A stretch of DNA of 42,201 nucleotides, from positions 1 to 42,201 of the IMG/VR virus record IMGVR_UViG_3300007541_000003. One strand, given 5' to 3'. The notes under the pieces were generated by a model. That model saw only the letters and a program-made list of their open reading frames with translations, searched no databases and was not told the origin of the DNA. The stretch is from a virus. Position 1 is the first letter of the stretch. Each line of letters opens with the position of its first letter. The position numbers and the translations under genes were made by a program. Below, one piece after another: positions 17,625 to 23,530 of the stretch.

Positions 17625-18103
17625 GTTATACGTGTCACGAGGACACCGACAGACCCCTGGGCAGCGTTGCAGAAAGTGGGTTCCGCGGCTGCTGTGTTGC
17701 GCGATGAGGTTTTCGGATTCGGCTTGGCTACGCGGATTCTGCCACACAGGGCGCTTTTTCAGAGCTCCCGTGTATTTCAGTTATGAGACTCATACGTGCT
17801 CGTATCCGCGCGAGGGGGCCGCCCCGGCCTCGCGTCACGGGCGCACGGTGCGTTCGCATAACGCGCGCGCGATCACGCGCGGGGTGGTGTGGCGGTGACA
17901 CGTCGGCGCGGTGCGATCGTGCGACGGCGCCGCGCGGGTGGGGCGCGCGTCACGCGCGTGCGACGCGCACGTCACGCGCGCACGCGTGAGGCGGCGGCAC
18001 CGTCGAACCGTGCCGCGGTGTCCCGGTGCCAACCGTGGCAAGGCGGCACCGAACGGCCGCAATCCCAATAGTAGCGCCGAATCTGCGTGCCGCCGCCAAG
18101 CTG
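17625..18103. other. GC-rich gene-free divergent control region
   Basis: I see no convincing gene in this stretch between the two gene blocks. From about 17800 to 18060 it is made largely of CG-rich words (CGCGCG, GTCACGCGCG, GACGCGCACG), with many short inverted repeats. Base composition is much richer in G+C than in the flanking structural genes. An origin, packaging site or operator array would fit here, but nothing proves any of these. Confidence 0.5.
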
Positions 18104-18112
18104 TGCTAAGGT
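18104..18112 (+). promoter_or_regulatory. Rightward early promoter candidate
   Basis: TGCTAAGGT gives an extended -10 (TGC) plus TAAGGT, 55 bases before the ATG of the first rightward gene. The surrounding CCAAGCTGTGCTAAGGTGC matches the leftward promoter candidate at 17525 almost base for base. The -35 region is weak, so an activator or a special sigma factor may be needed. Confidence 0.5.
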
Positions 18113-18167
18113 GCCGGGACCGGCGGGGCGATCGGCGCCCCACCACGCACCACGAGGAGGGCCAGCA

Positions 18168-18614
18168 ATGGCAACCAGCAAGAGCAACACCAGCAAGGCG
18201 AAGGCGAAGCGGCCGACCGTCGCGGACGCTATGGCGGAGACGGCGGCGCTCGGCGCGAAGGTCGACGCCCTAGTCGCCGCCCTGTCCGGCGAGACGGCCG
18301 AACCGGCCGCCCCGAAGGCGAAGGCGAAGGGGCGCGCGAAGGCGAAGGGTGGCGCGAAGGGGCGCGCGAAGGTCGCCGTCCCGGACGGGATGGTCCCGGT
18401 TCGCGACCCGGATTCGGGGCGCCACGTGTGCTACGTGGGGCGCGACCCGCAATCGGGCGAGCTCGTCGCCGCCCTGTGCTCCGCGGAGGGCGCCCTGTCC
18501 GTCGCGAAGGGGGAGGGCGCGCGGCACGCGTTCCGAGTCCGGAAGGGTTTCCCGGACGCCGCCCTCCCGGCCGTCGCGGCCGTACTCGCCGCGGAGGGTA
18601 TCGCGGCCGAGTAG
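18168..18614 (+). CDS. Basic Lys/Ala/Gly-repeat early protein (148 aa)
   Basis: No family is recognised. After a Thr/Ser/Lys start comes an acidic helical stretch (residues 15-45), then a basic low-complexity linker built from KAKAKGRAKAKGGAKGRAK. A compact C-terminal domain of about 75 residues follows (DGMVPVRDPDSGRHVCYVGRD...). The histone-like tail suggests DNA binding. The ATG follows GAGGAGG. Codons are almost all G/C at the third position, more extreme than in neighbouring genes, as is the flanking DNA, so the gene and island may have come from a different background. It is the first rightward gene and ends at a strong terminator, so it is probably expressed alone and early. Confidence 0.7.
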   Translation: MATSKSNTSKAKAKRPTVADAMAETAALGAKVDALVAALSGETAEPAAPKAKAKGRAKAKGGAKGRAKVAVPDGMVPVRDPDSGRHVCYVGRDPQSGELVAALCSAEGALSVAKGEGARHAFRVRKGFPDAALPAVAAVLAAEGIAAE

Positions 18615-18659
18615 CGCCGCCACCTAGCGCCCTAGCAGGGCGCGCACCGTAGCGCCGAC

Positions 18660-18697
18660 CGGGCGCCCGATCCCTCCGCGGATCGGGCGCCCGTTTT
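18660..18697 (+). terminator. Strong intrinsic terminator after the basic early gene
   Basis: Arms at 18660-18673 and 18680-18693 pair perfectly over 14 bp around a 6-base loop and are followed by TTTT. The stem is almost all G/C. It ends the single-gene transcript of the 148-residue protein. Confidence 0.9.
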
Positions 18698-18747
18698 CGT
18701 GGGAGGGCGAAGGCGGCCGCCATACCGGCGCGCCGTCCTCCGCCCTC

Positions 18748-18840
18748 CTAACGGCCGCGGCCGTCTCCCGAAGGGTTGACCCTTAGGGCGGCGCCGAACG
18801 GCCGTTAGGGGCGATCTGACGGCCGTTAGCGGCCGTCTCC
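18748..18840. repeat. Repeated CGGCCGTTAG / GCGGCCGTCTCC words
   Basis: CGGCCGTTAG occurs at 18799-18808 and 18820-18829 and in inverse orientation at 18748-18757. GCGGCCGTCTCC occurs at 18757-18768 and 18829-18840. The words contain the palindrome CGGCCG. The arrangement resembles short binding-site arrays (iterons or operators) but is small and has no A/T-rich partner. No gene is seen from 18615 to 19146. Confidence 0.5.
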
Positions 18841-18882
18841 GGCGCCCCGCCGATCGGGACCGGGCGCCCGATCGGGCGCGGT

Positions 18883-18917
<35 letters not shown>

Positions 18918-19146
18918 GCGCACGCGATCGCACGCACGCACCCGCGCGCGCACCCGCGCACGCAGGTGCGCACGCCCGGACGCGCACCCGCGCGAGGGCT
19001 ACGCCTGCGCGTGGAGGCTGGTCACGGACCTTCGAGCCGCGACGTGCTGGTCACGTCAAACGCGGTCACGTCGGCCCCGAACGGCTGGTCACGGCGCGTA
19101 AGTCAACCGAGCCAAAACGGCTCACGTAACACGAGGAGACACACCA

Positions 19147-19344
19147 ATGGAACACAGCAACACAGAGGTACACGTGTACGAGTCCACCGACGAAAACAGC
19201 CGCCGTGCCGCGTTGGCGCAGAACACGATCGGGGTGCTGCTCGACCAGCATCCCGCGTGGGAGCTCCGCGAGTTCGGGGAGTTCGGCGACACGGCTGACG
19301 TGATCGACCGGTTCCGCCTCGCCAACGTGCGGAGGATCGCGTGA
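19147..19344 (+). CDS. Small early protein (65 aa)
   Basis: No family is recognised. The protein is acidic and mostly helical (RRAALAQNTIGVLLDQHPAWELREFGEFGD), with no Cys and no membrane segment. GAGGAG precedes the ATG by about ten bases. A short hairpin (GAGCC-AAAAC-GGCTC) lies at 19109-19123 in its leader. Its stop overlaps the GTG of the next gene by four bases, so the two are translationally coupled. Confidence 0.65.
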   Translation: MEHSNTEVHVYESTDENSRRAALAQNTIGVLLDQHPAWELREFGEFGDTADVIDRFRLANVRRIA

Positions 19345-19496
19345 GCGCCGGTGAGCTGGTAGTCCAGCGCAACTCCACACGTACGGGCATCGTGCTCGCG
19401 GTCTACGACGACGACCCGACCCCGCTGCTCTACGTGTATTGGGACGACGACTCGACCGGCTACGTCAACGCGGCCGAAGTCGCCTCCCTCTCGTAG
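19341..19496 (+). CDS. Very small SH3-like protein (51 aa)
   Basis: The gene is short but well supported by the GTGA start-stop overlap with the previous gene. The sequence alternates beta strands (ELVVQRNSTRTGIVLAVYDDD, LLYVYWDDDSTGYVNAAEV), consistent with a small SH3/KOW-like barrel of the kind found in many actinobacterial and phage small proteins. The function is unknown. It ends just before a perfect stem-loop. Confidence 0.6.
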   Translation: MSAGELVVQRNSTRTGIVLAVYDDDPTPLLYVYWDDDSTGYVNAAEVASLS

Positions 19497-19503
19497 CACG
19501 CAC

Positions 19504-19533
19504 CGCCCGACCGGCCTCACCGCCGGTCGGGCG
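19504..19533 (+). terminator. Perfect 12-bp stem-loop after the two-gene early unit
   Basis: CGCCCGACCGGC pairs with GCCGGTCGGGCG around a 6-base loop, 7 bases after the stop of the 51-residue gene. No T run follows, so termination may be weak or the stem may protect the 3' end. Confidence 0.6.
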
Positions 19534-19544
19534 CCTGGGCGAAC

Positions 19545-19570
19545 GTGAGCGGCCCTTCCCAACAGCTCAC
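19545..19570 (+). promoter_or_regulatory. Covarying leader hairpin, copy 1
   Basis: GTGAGC (19545-19550) pairs with GCTCAC (19565-19570) around a 14-base loop containing CCCTTCCC. The element sits 22 bases before the ATG of the 82-residue gene. The element at 20156-20181 has the same size and loop words but a compensated base pair. The loop CCTTC can pair with the GAAGG of the downstream ribosome site, which would hide it. Confidence 0.55.
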
Positions 19571-19592
19571 ACGGAACACGAAGGAGACACAG

Positions 19593-19841
19593 ATGACCAC
19601 GATGGCAGCTGACGCACCGATGCCCGAGCGCCCGTTGCGGCGGTGGAAGTTCGAGTTCGTTGACACGTACGACTCGTGCCGCCCCGAGCCGAAGGCTGTC
19701 TACGTCGCGAGCGCAGAGACACGCGCGTCGCGGTGGGCCGCCGAGCAGCTCTGCCGCTTCCTCGCGGCGAACGAGGCGAACCTCCCGCACGAGCGTCTCG
19801 CGTTCTGGGCCTCGCACCCCGTGGAGGTGGTGCGTGACTGA
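19593..19841 (+). CDS. Early protein (82 aa)
   Basis: No family is recognised. It begins with Met/Ala/Pro-rich sequence, then a beta-like stretch (RRWKFEFVDTYDSCRPEPKAVYVASAE) and a helical C-terminus (RASRWAAEQLCRFLAANEAN). The ATG at 19593 follows GAAGGAG at the normal distance. Its 3' end overlaps the start of the next gene by eight bases. Placement among small early genes suggests a host-takeover or regulatory role, without direct evidence. Confidence 0.65.
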   Translation: MTTMAADAPMPERPLRRWKFEFVDTYDSCRPEPKAVYVASAETRASRWAAEQLCRFLAANEANLPHERLAFWASHPVEVVRD

Positions 19842-20112
19842 GCCAACGCTTCACGAAGTCGAAGTGTGGCTCGAACGAATGATGTGGGAACACCCGCGTA
19901 GCTTCGGCCGTGGCAACCTACATATGCGTTCGATCCCCAGCTGGTTGATGCGTCAAGAGTACGAGCGCGCTTTCGGCGAAGCCGCTAGTCACGTCACTCT
20001 CGCGCACGCCAGAACCATCCTGACACGTCGCGGCGACCTCGTTATGCGTCGCTTGTACGGCGGTCGTCCGGGCTGGCTTCATCGGCACCACAACCAGCGC
20101 CTCACGCAGTAA
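19834..20112 (+). CDS. Basic early protein (92 aa)
   Basis: No family is recognised. The GTG start lies inside the end of the previous gene. The sequence is basic and rich in His, Arg and aromatic residues (VEVWLERMMWEHPRSFGRGN, RPGWLHRHHNQR) and probably helical. The opening may suit protein binding and the basic C-terminus nucleic-acid binding. It is closed by an intrinsic terminator five bases after the stop. Confidence 0.6.
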   Translation: MTEPTLHEVEVWLERMMWEHPRSFGRGNLHMRSIPSWLMRQEYERAFGEAASHVTLAHARTILTRRGDLVMRRLYGGRPGWLHRHHNQRLTQ

Positions 20113-20116
20113 CGCA

Positions 20117-20149
20117 CGCGAGGCCGGTTTCATCGCTGGCCTCGCGTTT
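20117..20149 (+). terminator. Intrinsic terminator after the 92-aa gene
   Basis: CGCGAGGCC (20117-20125) pairs with GGCCTCGCG (20138-20146) around a 12-base loop, followed by TTT. It lies five bases past the stop codon. Confidence 0.75.
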
Positions 20150-20155
20150 GGGTAC

Positions 20156-20181
20156 GTGAGTGACCTTCCCCAACTACTCAC
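20156..20181 (+). promoter_or_regulatory. Covarying leader hairpin, copy 2
   Basis: GTGAGT (20156-20161) pairs with ACTCAC (20176-20181) around a 14-base loop containing CCTTCCCCAAC. Compared with copy 1 at 19545, the closing C-G pair has become T-A, so pairing is kept by a double change. It lies directly after a terminator and 37 bases before the next ATG. Confidence 0.55.
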
Positions 20182-20218
20182 ACAGCAACACGACAACCAG
20201 CAACACTAGGAGACACGT

Positions 20219-20518
20219 ATGCCAGCAATACCAGCAGACTCAATGTTCGCGGCGCTCGACGCGTCCGACGAACTCAATCCCAAAGTGCGCTCGCGCGTCG
20301 TCGGCTCCTTCGTGAGCCTCGGCGGCCGAGTGCCCACGTTCGCGCAGCTACGTGACACGGCGGCGCAGATGGCAAAGCACGGACTCGACCCGCGTGACAA
20401 CTCGGTGCTCGAAGTCGGTCTGCTTTTGCCAACGCGTGAATACGAAGCACTTGCCAACTTCGTAGATGCGCTAGACGTGAAAGCCAATGGCAGCAAGCGC
20501 CGCCGACGCCGCGCGTGA
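20219..20518 (+). CDS. Early helical protein with Arg-rich tail (99 aa)
   Basis: No family is recognised. The sequence is helical (SMFAALDASDELNPKVRSRVVGSFVSLGGRV, TFAQLRDTAAQMAKHGLDP) and ends in a tail of Lys and Arg (GSKRRRRRA). AGGAGA precedes the ATG by five bases. The stop lies within the first unit of a 22-bp tandem duplication. A DNA- or RNA-binding role is possible given the tail. Confidence 0.65.
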   Translation: MPAIPADSMFAALDASDELNPKVRSRVVGSFVSLGGRVPTFAQLRDTAAQMAKHGLDPRDNSVLEVGLLLPTREYEALANFVDALDVKANGSKRRRRRA

Positions 20519-20544
20519 CAATCGCCGACGCCGCGCGTGACAAT
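20501..20544 (+). repeat. Perfect 22-bp tandem duplication across a stop codon
   Basis: The 22 bases 20501-20522 are repeated exactly at 20523-20544, and the next five bases continue the pattern. The first unit includes the last codons and the stop of the 99-residue gene, the second unit lies just before the ribosome site of the next gene. It looks like a recent slippage or recombination product. Confidence 0.95.
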
Positions 20545-20573
20545 CGCCGCCGGAAGGAGTAGCGCAATCTCGT

Positions 20574-20869
20574 ATGGACGAGAAACGTTTGACGACGCGT
20601 CAACACTTGTTGTTGACGCGTCTGAAACAACGAATGGCAGTAACGGACGTGTCGCTCGATCTCGACGTGACACGCAACGACGTGTATCAACAGATGGCTG
20701 CCCTCAAACGCAAGTGCGTGCTTCCGCACGACTTCACCGCTAGTGGCAGGCCGCCTCGCAGCTCGGGTCGCACGAGTCACCCGTCCTGGTCGCGTTGCTC
20801 GACGAGGTGGACGCCTGCGCTCGCGAGCTCGAACGCGTGGCGATACGACTGCGTGCGTTGGCGCGATAA
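20574..20869 (+). pseudogene. Helix-turn-helix-like protein, possibly frameshifted
   Basis: The ATG follows GGAAGGAG. The first 55 residues (TTRQHLLLTRLKQRMAVTDV, then LDLDVTRNDVYQQMAALKRK) look like a small helical DNA-binding domain of helix-turn-helix type. After about 20735-20750 the frame turns into unlikely Arg/Ser/Trp/Pro-rich sequence that would run to 21071. A neighbouring frame becomes clearly protein-like instead, reading VLVALLDEVDACARELERVA and stopping at 20869. A one-base insertion or deletion, a programmed frameshift or an assembly error would join them into about 98 residues. The same DNA downstream of 20870 contains a promoter and not coding sequence, which supports the shorter, frameshifted product. 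Confidence 0.45.
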
Positions 20870-20972
20870 CAAGCCCGACATAGGCGCGCCCGAAGCCGGT
20901 TCCTCGGGACCGCCGACCGGCCGATCTGACGGCTCCGGAAAGCCACTTCCAGAGCCAAGTTTTGCCAATCGC

Positions 20973-21001
20973 TTGACAACCGCCGATCGGTTCGGTAATG
21001 T
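20973..21001 (+). promoter_or_regulatory. Strong sigma-70-type promoter for the ubiquitin-like cassette
   Basis: TTGACA at 20973-20978 is a perfect -35 box. A 17-base spacer leads to TAATGT at 20996-21001, a TAnnnT -10 box. This is the best promoter match in the window and lies about 280 bases before the ubiquitin-like gene, leaving room for a long structured leader. Confidence 0.7.
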
Positions 21002-21102
21002 TGGTAAAGGCTGGTCGGAGGCCGATCCTCCGGCTGGCCGGGATTCCGCCGCCCCGCGCGTGGCCTGCTGATTGCCTCGCCGACAGGGGCCGGAGTCCCG
21101 TA

Positions 21103-21264
21103 TGTGTGTCTCCTCACACACACGCCTGCGTGAGCGGGTTCCTCCTCCCTTTCGCTCGCTCACGTAGGTCCGCTCTCGCGCTGCTTCATCGCGGCGCGAG
21201 AGCTTCGCCGTCGTCTGCCGTTTGGCTAGGACGCAGGCGGCGGCGTGTACTAGCCCCTAGCCAA
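21103..21264 (+). ncRNA. Four-hairpin structured leader before the ubiquitin-like gene
   Basis: Four consecutive stems are visible. TGTGTG pairs with CACACA (21103-21120). CCTGCGTGAGCG pairs with CGCTCACGTAGG (21125-21168, one G-T pair; the 20-base loop contains CCTCCTCCC). TCTCGCGC pairs with GCGCGAGA (21174-21201). TTGGCTAGG pairs with CCTAGCCAA (21222-21264). The second contains the GTGAGC/GCTCAC core of the leader hairpins at 19545 and 20156, and its loop is complementary to a ribosome site. The region could be a regulatory leader or a separate RNA; no known riboswitch is recognised. Confidence 0.5.
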
Positions 21265-21290
21265 CCGCAACACGAATAGGAGAAAGCAAC

Positions 21291-21542
21291 GTGGAGAACA
21301 CGACGATCACCACCACCGGAAAGACCATCAAGATCGCGGGAGCGGGCTTCACCCACGAGGTCGAAGTCGCCGACGGTCAGACCGTCCAGGACGCGCTGAC
21401 GGCCGCAGGCATCGACGCGGAGGCGCTCGGCGTCGATCTGCTGGTCGGCGGCCAGCGCGTAGACGCGGCGGACCTCACGTCCGACGACGTCACCACCGGT
21501 GCCACCTACTCGGCACCGCCCAAGAGCGCGTCGCTCGGTTGA
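21291..21542 (+). CDS. Ubiquitin-like beta-grasp modifier protein (83 aa)
   Basis: The sequence has the layout of a small beta-grasp protein like ThiS, MoaD or prokaryotic ubiquitin-like modifiers. Two N-terminal strands (TITTTGKTIKIAGAGF, THEVEVADGQTV) lead to a central helix (VQDALTAAGID). A strand with the turn VGGQRVDAADLTSDDV follows, then a final strand and a flexible tail ending in Ser-Leu-Gly. The last residue is glycine, as needed for C-terminal adenylation by an E1-like enzyme, though only one Gly is present instead of the common Gly-Gly. The protein has no Cys. The GTG start follows AGGAGA at 21278. It is followed by a terminator, so it may be made in excess over the enzymes encoded at 22235-25058. 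Similar modifier genes beside E1, E2 and JAB genes are known from bacterial operons. Confidence 0.8.
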   Translation: MENTTITTTGKTIKIAGAGFTHEVEVADGQTVQDALTAAGIDAEALGVDLLVGGQRVDAADLTSDDVTTGATYSAPPKSASLG

Positions 21543-21567
21543 GCTGACGGCCTTTCCACCATTCGAG

Positions 21568-21605
21568 CGTGGGCGTGACCCCTTCGTGGGTCACGCCCAC
21601 GTTTT
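21568..21605 (+). terminator. Perfect 14-bp terminator between modifier gene and enzymes
   Basis: CGTGGGCGTGACCC (21568-21581) pairs exactly with GGGTCACGCCCACG (21588-21601) around CTTCGT, followed by TTTT. It lies about 25 bases after the modifier stop. The downstream enzymes would need read-through or a weak internal promoter; no clear promoter was seen in 21602-21640. Confidence 0.9.
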
Positions 21606-21639
21606 CGTGGAAGGACAAACAATCTCGATTGGAGGTCGT

Positions 21640-21945
21640 ATGAACGCAAAACGCGTTCAGCAAGCCACCGTCTTGGCACTTGCTCTCACGTTAGAGCGGT
21701 TGTTCGAGGCGCTGGAAAACGACAAACCCGAGCGCGCTATCGAGCAGGCGCTCATTCTCGAACAGGGCACGTCCTTGCTGACTGCGTCACTCGCAGAGAC
21801 GCAGGGCGTGACCGACGAGGCGCTGTCTGACTTGCGTCGCGAGTTGACACGTCTCATTGACGAGGCACCCGACACGGCGGAGGTGTTCTCCGTCGCGGTG
21901 GATGCCGCTTTCATCGAGCAGCGCAATAACGCGAAGCTCAACTAG
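21640..21945 (+). CDS. All-helical protein of the ubiquitin-like cassette (101 aa)
   Basis: No named family is recognised. The protein is predicted to be fully helical (QQATVLALALTLERLFEALEN, DEALSDLRRELTRLIDEAPDT), acidic, and free of Cys. GGAGG precedes the ATG at 21640 at the usual distance; a longer version would begin inside the modifier gene. Lying between the modifier and the enzyme genes on the same strand, it may be an adaptor or target of the modification system, but its position is the only argument. Confidence 0.65.
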   Translation: MNAKRVQQATVLALALTLERLFEALENDKPERAIEQALILEQGTSLLTASLAETQGVTDEALSDLRRELTRLIDEAPDTAEVFSVAVDAAFIEQRNNAKLN

Positions 21946-21968
21946 CCCAAAGGAAGGTGACACGAAGA

Positions 21969-22238
21969 ATGGCACGCAAGCTACGCAGCTATCAGTTTGG
22001 TAGCCGACACGTAGGACGTCCCGCTCTGTACCCGTGGGACGAGTGGCTCGACGGCAGCATCGTCGAAGTCACGGAAGGCGAGGACGTACCCAACATAACC
22101 AACTTCCGTTCGACGTTACATCAGGCAGCCGAGCGCAACAACAAGTCGGTTCGGTCGCGTCGTGAACGGCGGTCAGACGGTCCCGATCGTCTCGTGTTTC
22201 AGGCGAAGCGTCGGTACCGCAAGCAGGTGTCGTCGTGA
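21969..22238 (+). CDS. Basic DNA-binding-like small protein (89 aa)
   Basis: The sequence resembles short actinophage proteins with an N-terminal beta part (LYPWDEWLDGSIVEVTEGED) and a helix followed by a basic strand (FRSTLHQAAERNNKSVRSR, LVFQAKRRYR), which probably bind nucleic acid. No catalytic residues are apparent. The ATG at 21969 is preferred, with AAGGAAGG upstream; an in-frame GTG at 21957 is possible. Its stop overlaps the GTG of the E2-like gene by four bases, so it is coupled to the modification enzymes and may control them or tie them to DNA. Confidence 0.65.
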   Translation: MARKLRSYQFGSRHVGRPALYPWDEWLDGSIVEVTEGEDVPNITNFRSTLHQAAERNNKSVRSRRERRSDGPDRLVFQAKRRYRKQVSS

Positions 22239-23530
22239 CTTCGGTTGCGGAAGCACCGAGGACGTGGAGCGCGGAAGTCGATAGCGACTTCGGTTGGGAC
22301 ACAGCCGAAGCGTTTCGGATTCGCGAGGAATGGCTCGCGGGTCAGCGCAGCCGCTTTGGCGACTCGGACGACGAGGGGATTCCATTCCGGTTCGGCTCGT
22401 GGACGCGTTGGGAGATGCTTTGGCCGATGCTCCCGCTGCTACAAGAGCAGCTCGACGTAACGATTCTGTTCGGCTCTGACGAGTCGGGCTCTCGTACGCC
22501 GCCCGAGTGGTGGCGCGCGCAGTCTCGCGTCGACTTTGACGCCGAGCCTCGCACAGTCATAATCGCCGGTGACGGGTATCTGTACTCGTCAATCGGTGCC
22601 GAGCGACAGATGGTCGACCCCGATGCGTTCCTAACGACGGTACGTGACCGCGTCATCGAGACTCCGGCATTAGACGCCGGGTTGACGTGGTCCCGGCCGA
22701 TTATGCCGGACGAGAGTCTGGACGTGAACCGGAAGCTCGGCTCGATCGGGCCGAACGTCGTCTCGTTGGCGTGGTGGTGGCGAACCGACTCGACGGCGGC
22801 GGATCAGCTGTCACTGCTGTACGACGCCCTGGCATCCGCCATCGAGAGAGCTCTCGACCCGTCACTCGCCGAGACGTACGAGATGCTGACGGCGGAACGT
22901 ATCGAGCAGCAGCTCTACGAGATCATCAAGGGTCGTGGCACTCGTGAGCGCCGCGAACTCGAAGCGAAGGTGCCGCATCTCGTGTCGTCGTCAGCCGAGG
23001 CGGAGCAGCTCATACGTACCAACGAGCAGCGCCTCACGGAGATTCGTGCCCAGCTCAAAGCGATGGGTGAAGCCGAGATCGCCGACGAGGAACTCGCGTC
23101 GGTCGTCGTCGCCGAGCTGGCCGAGCTTCGCAAGCACGAGGACATCGTGTCGATCGACTCGATGGCCTCCGCCTCCGAGGAAAGTGCGACTCTGACAGTC
23201 ACGACTCGTGACTTGCCGCTCGTGAACATTGACGACGGCGAATCGACGATCGGCGGCTCGTACCGAATCGACGTCAACTTCGCGTACGACTCGGCACGAG
23301 TTCGTGTGACCAACCTGACCCGGCGAATCGGTTCTTACGATCACCCGCATATCTCCGACGGCAACTTCTGCTTCGGCGATCAGCGGCGACTCGTGGACGG
23401 ACTCGTCGAACGTGGGCAGATCAGCGCGGCGGTGTCCGTCATCGTCGATCTGCTCAAACAGGTCAACCCTGACGATGTGTACACGCAAGAGTGGGAGGCG
23501 TGGTTCCAGCTTCCCGAAAGTGAGGTGTGA
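22235..23530 (+). CDS. E2-like ubiquitin-conjugating protein (431 aa)
   Basis: The C-terminal domain (about residues 320-425) has the E2/UBC signature of prokaryotic E2-like proteins: three beta strands (ATLTVTTRDLPLV, SYRIDVNFAY, ARVRVTNLTR), then DHPHI with His370 and His372. The active-site loop is GNFCFG, with candidate catalytic Cys379, and final helices follow. The N-terminal 210 residues form an unknown alpha/beta domain (GIPFRFGSWTRWEML, PRTVIIAGDGYLYSS), and residues 210-310 are a charged coiled coil. Cys379 should accept the activated modifier from the E1-like enzyme (24375-25058) and pass it on to a target. The GTG start overlaps the upstream stop by four bases and the stop overlaps the JAB gene by four. 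The long N-terminal extension is unlike stand-alone E2s and could select substrates. Confidence 0.8.
   Translation: MTSVAEAPRTWSAEVDSDFGWDTAEAFRIREEWLAGQRSRFGDSDDEGIPFRFGSWTRWEMLWPMLPLLQEQLDVTILFGSDESGSRTPPEWWRAQSRVDFDAEPRTVIIAGDGYLYSSIGAERQMVDPDAFLTTVRDRVIETPALDAGLTWSRPIMPDESLDVNRKLGSIGPNVVSLAWWWRTDSTAADQLSLLYDALASAIERALDPSLAETYEMLTAERIEQQLYEIIKGRGTRERRELEAKVPHLVSSSAEAEQLIRTNEQRLTEIRAQLKAMGEAEIADEELASVVVAELAELRKHEDIVSIDSMASASEESATLTVTTRDLPLVNIDDGESTIGGSYRIDVNFAYDSARVRVTNLTRRIGSYDHPHISDGNFCFGDQRRLVDGLVERGQISAAVSVIVDLLKQVNPDDVYTQEWEAWFQLPESEV

Noticed and set aside
20870-21071. Extension of the HTH-like gene frame to 21071
   Set aside because: The residues become unlike protein, and the stretch contains the best promoter of the window.
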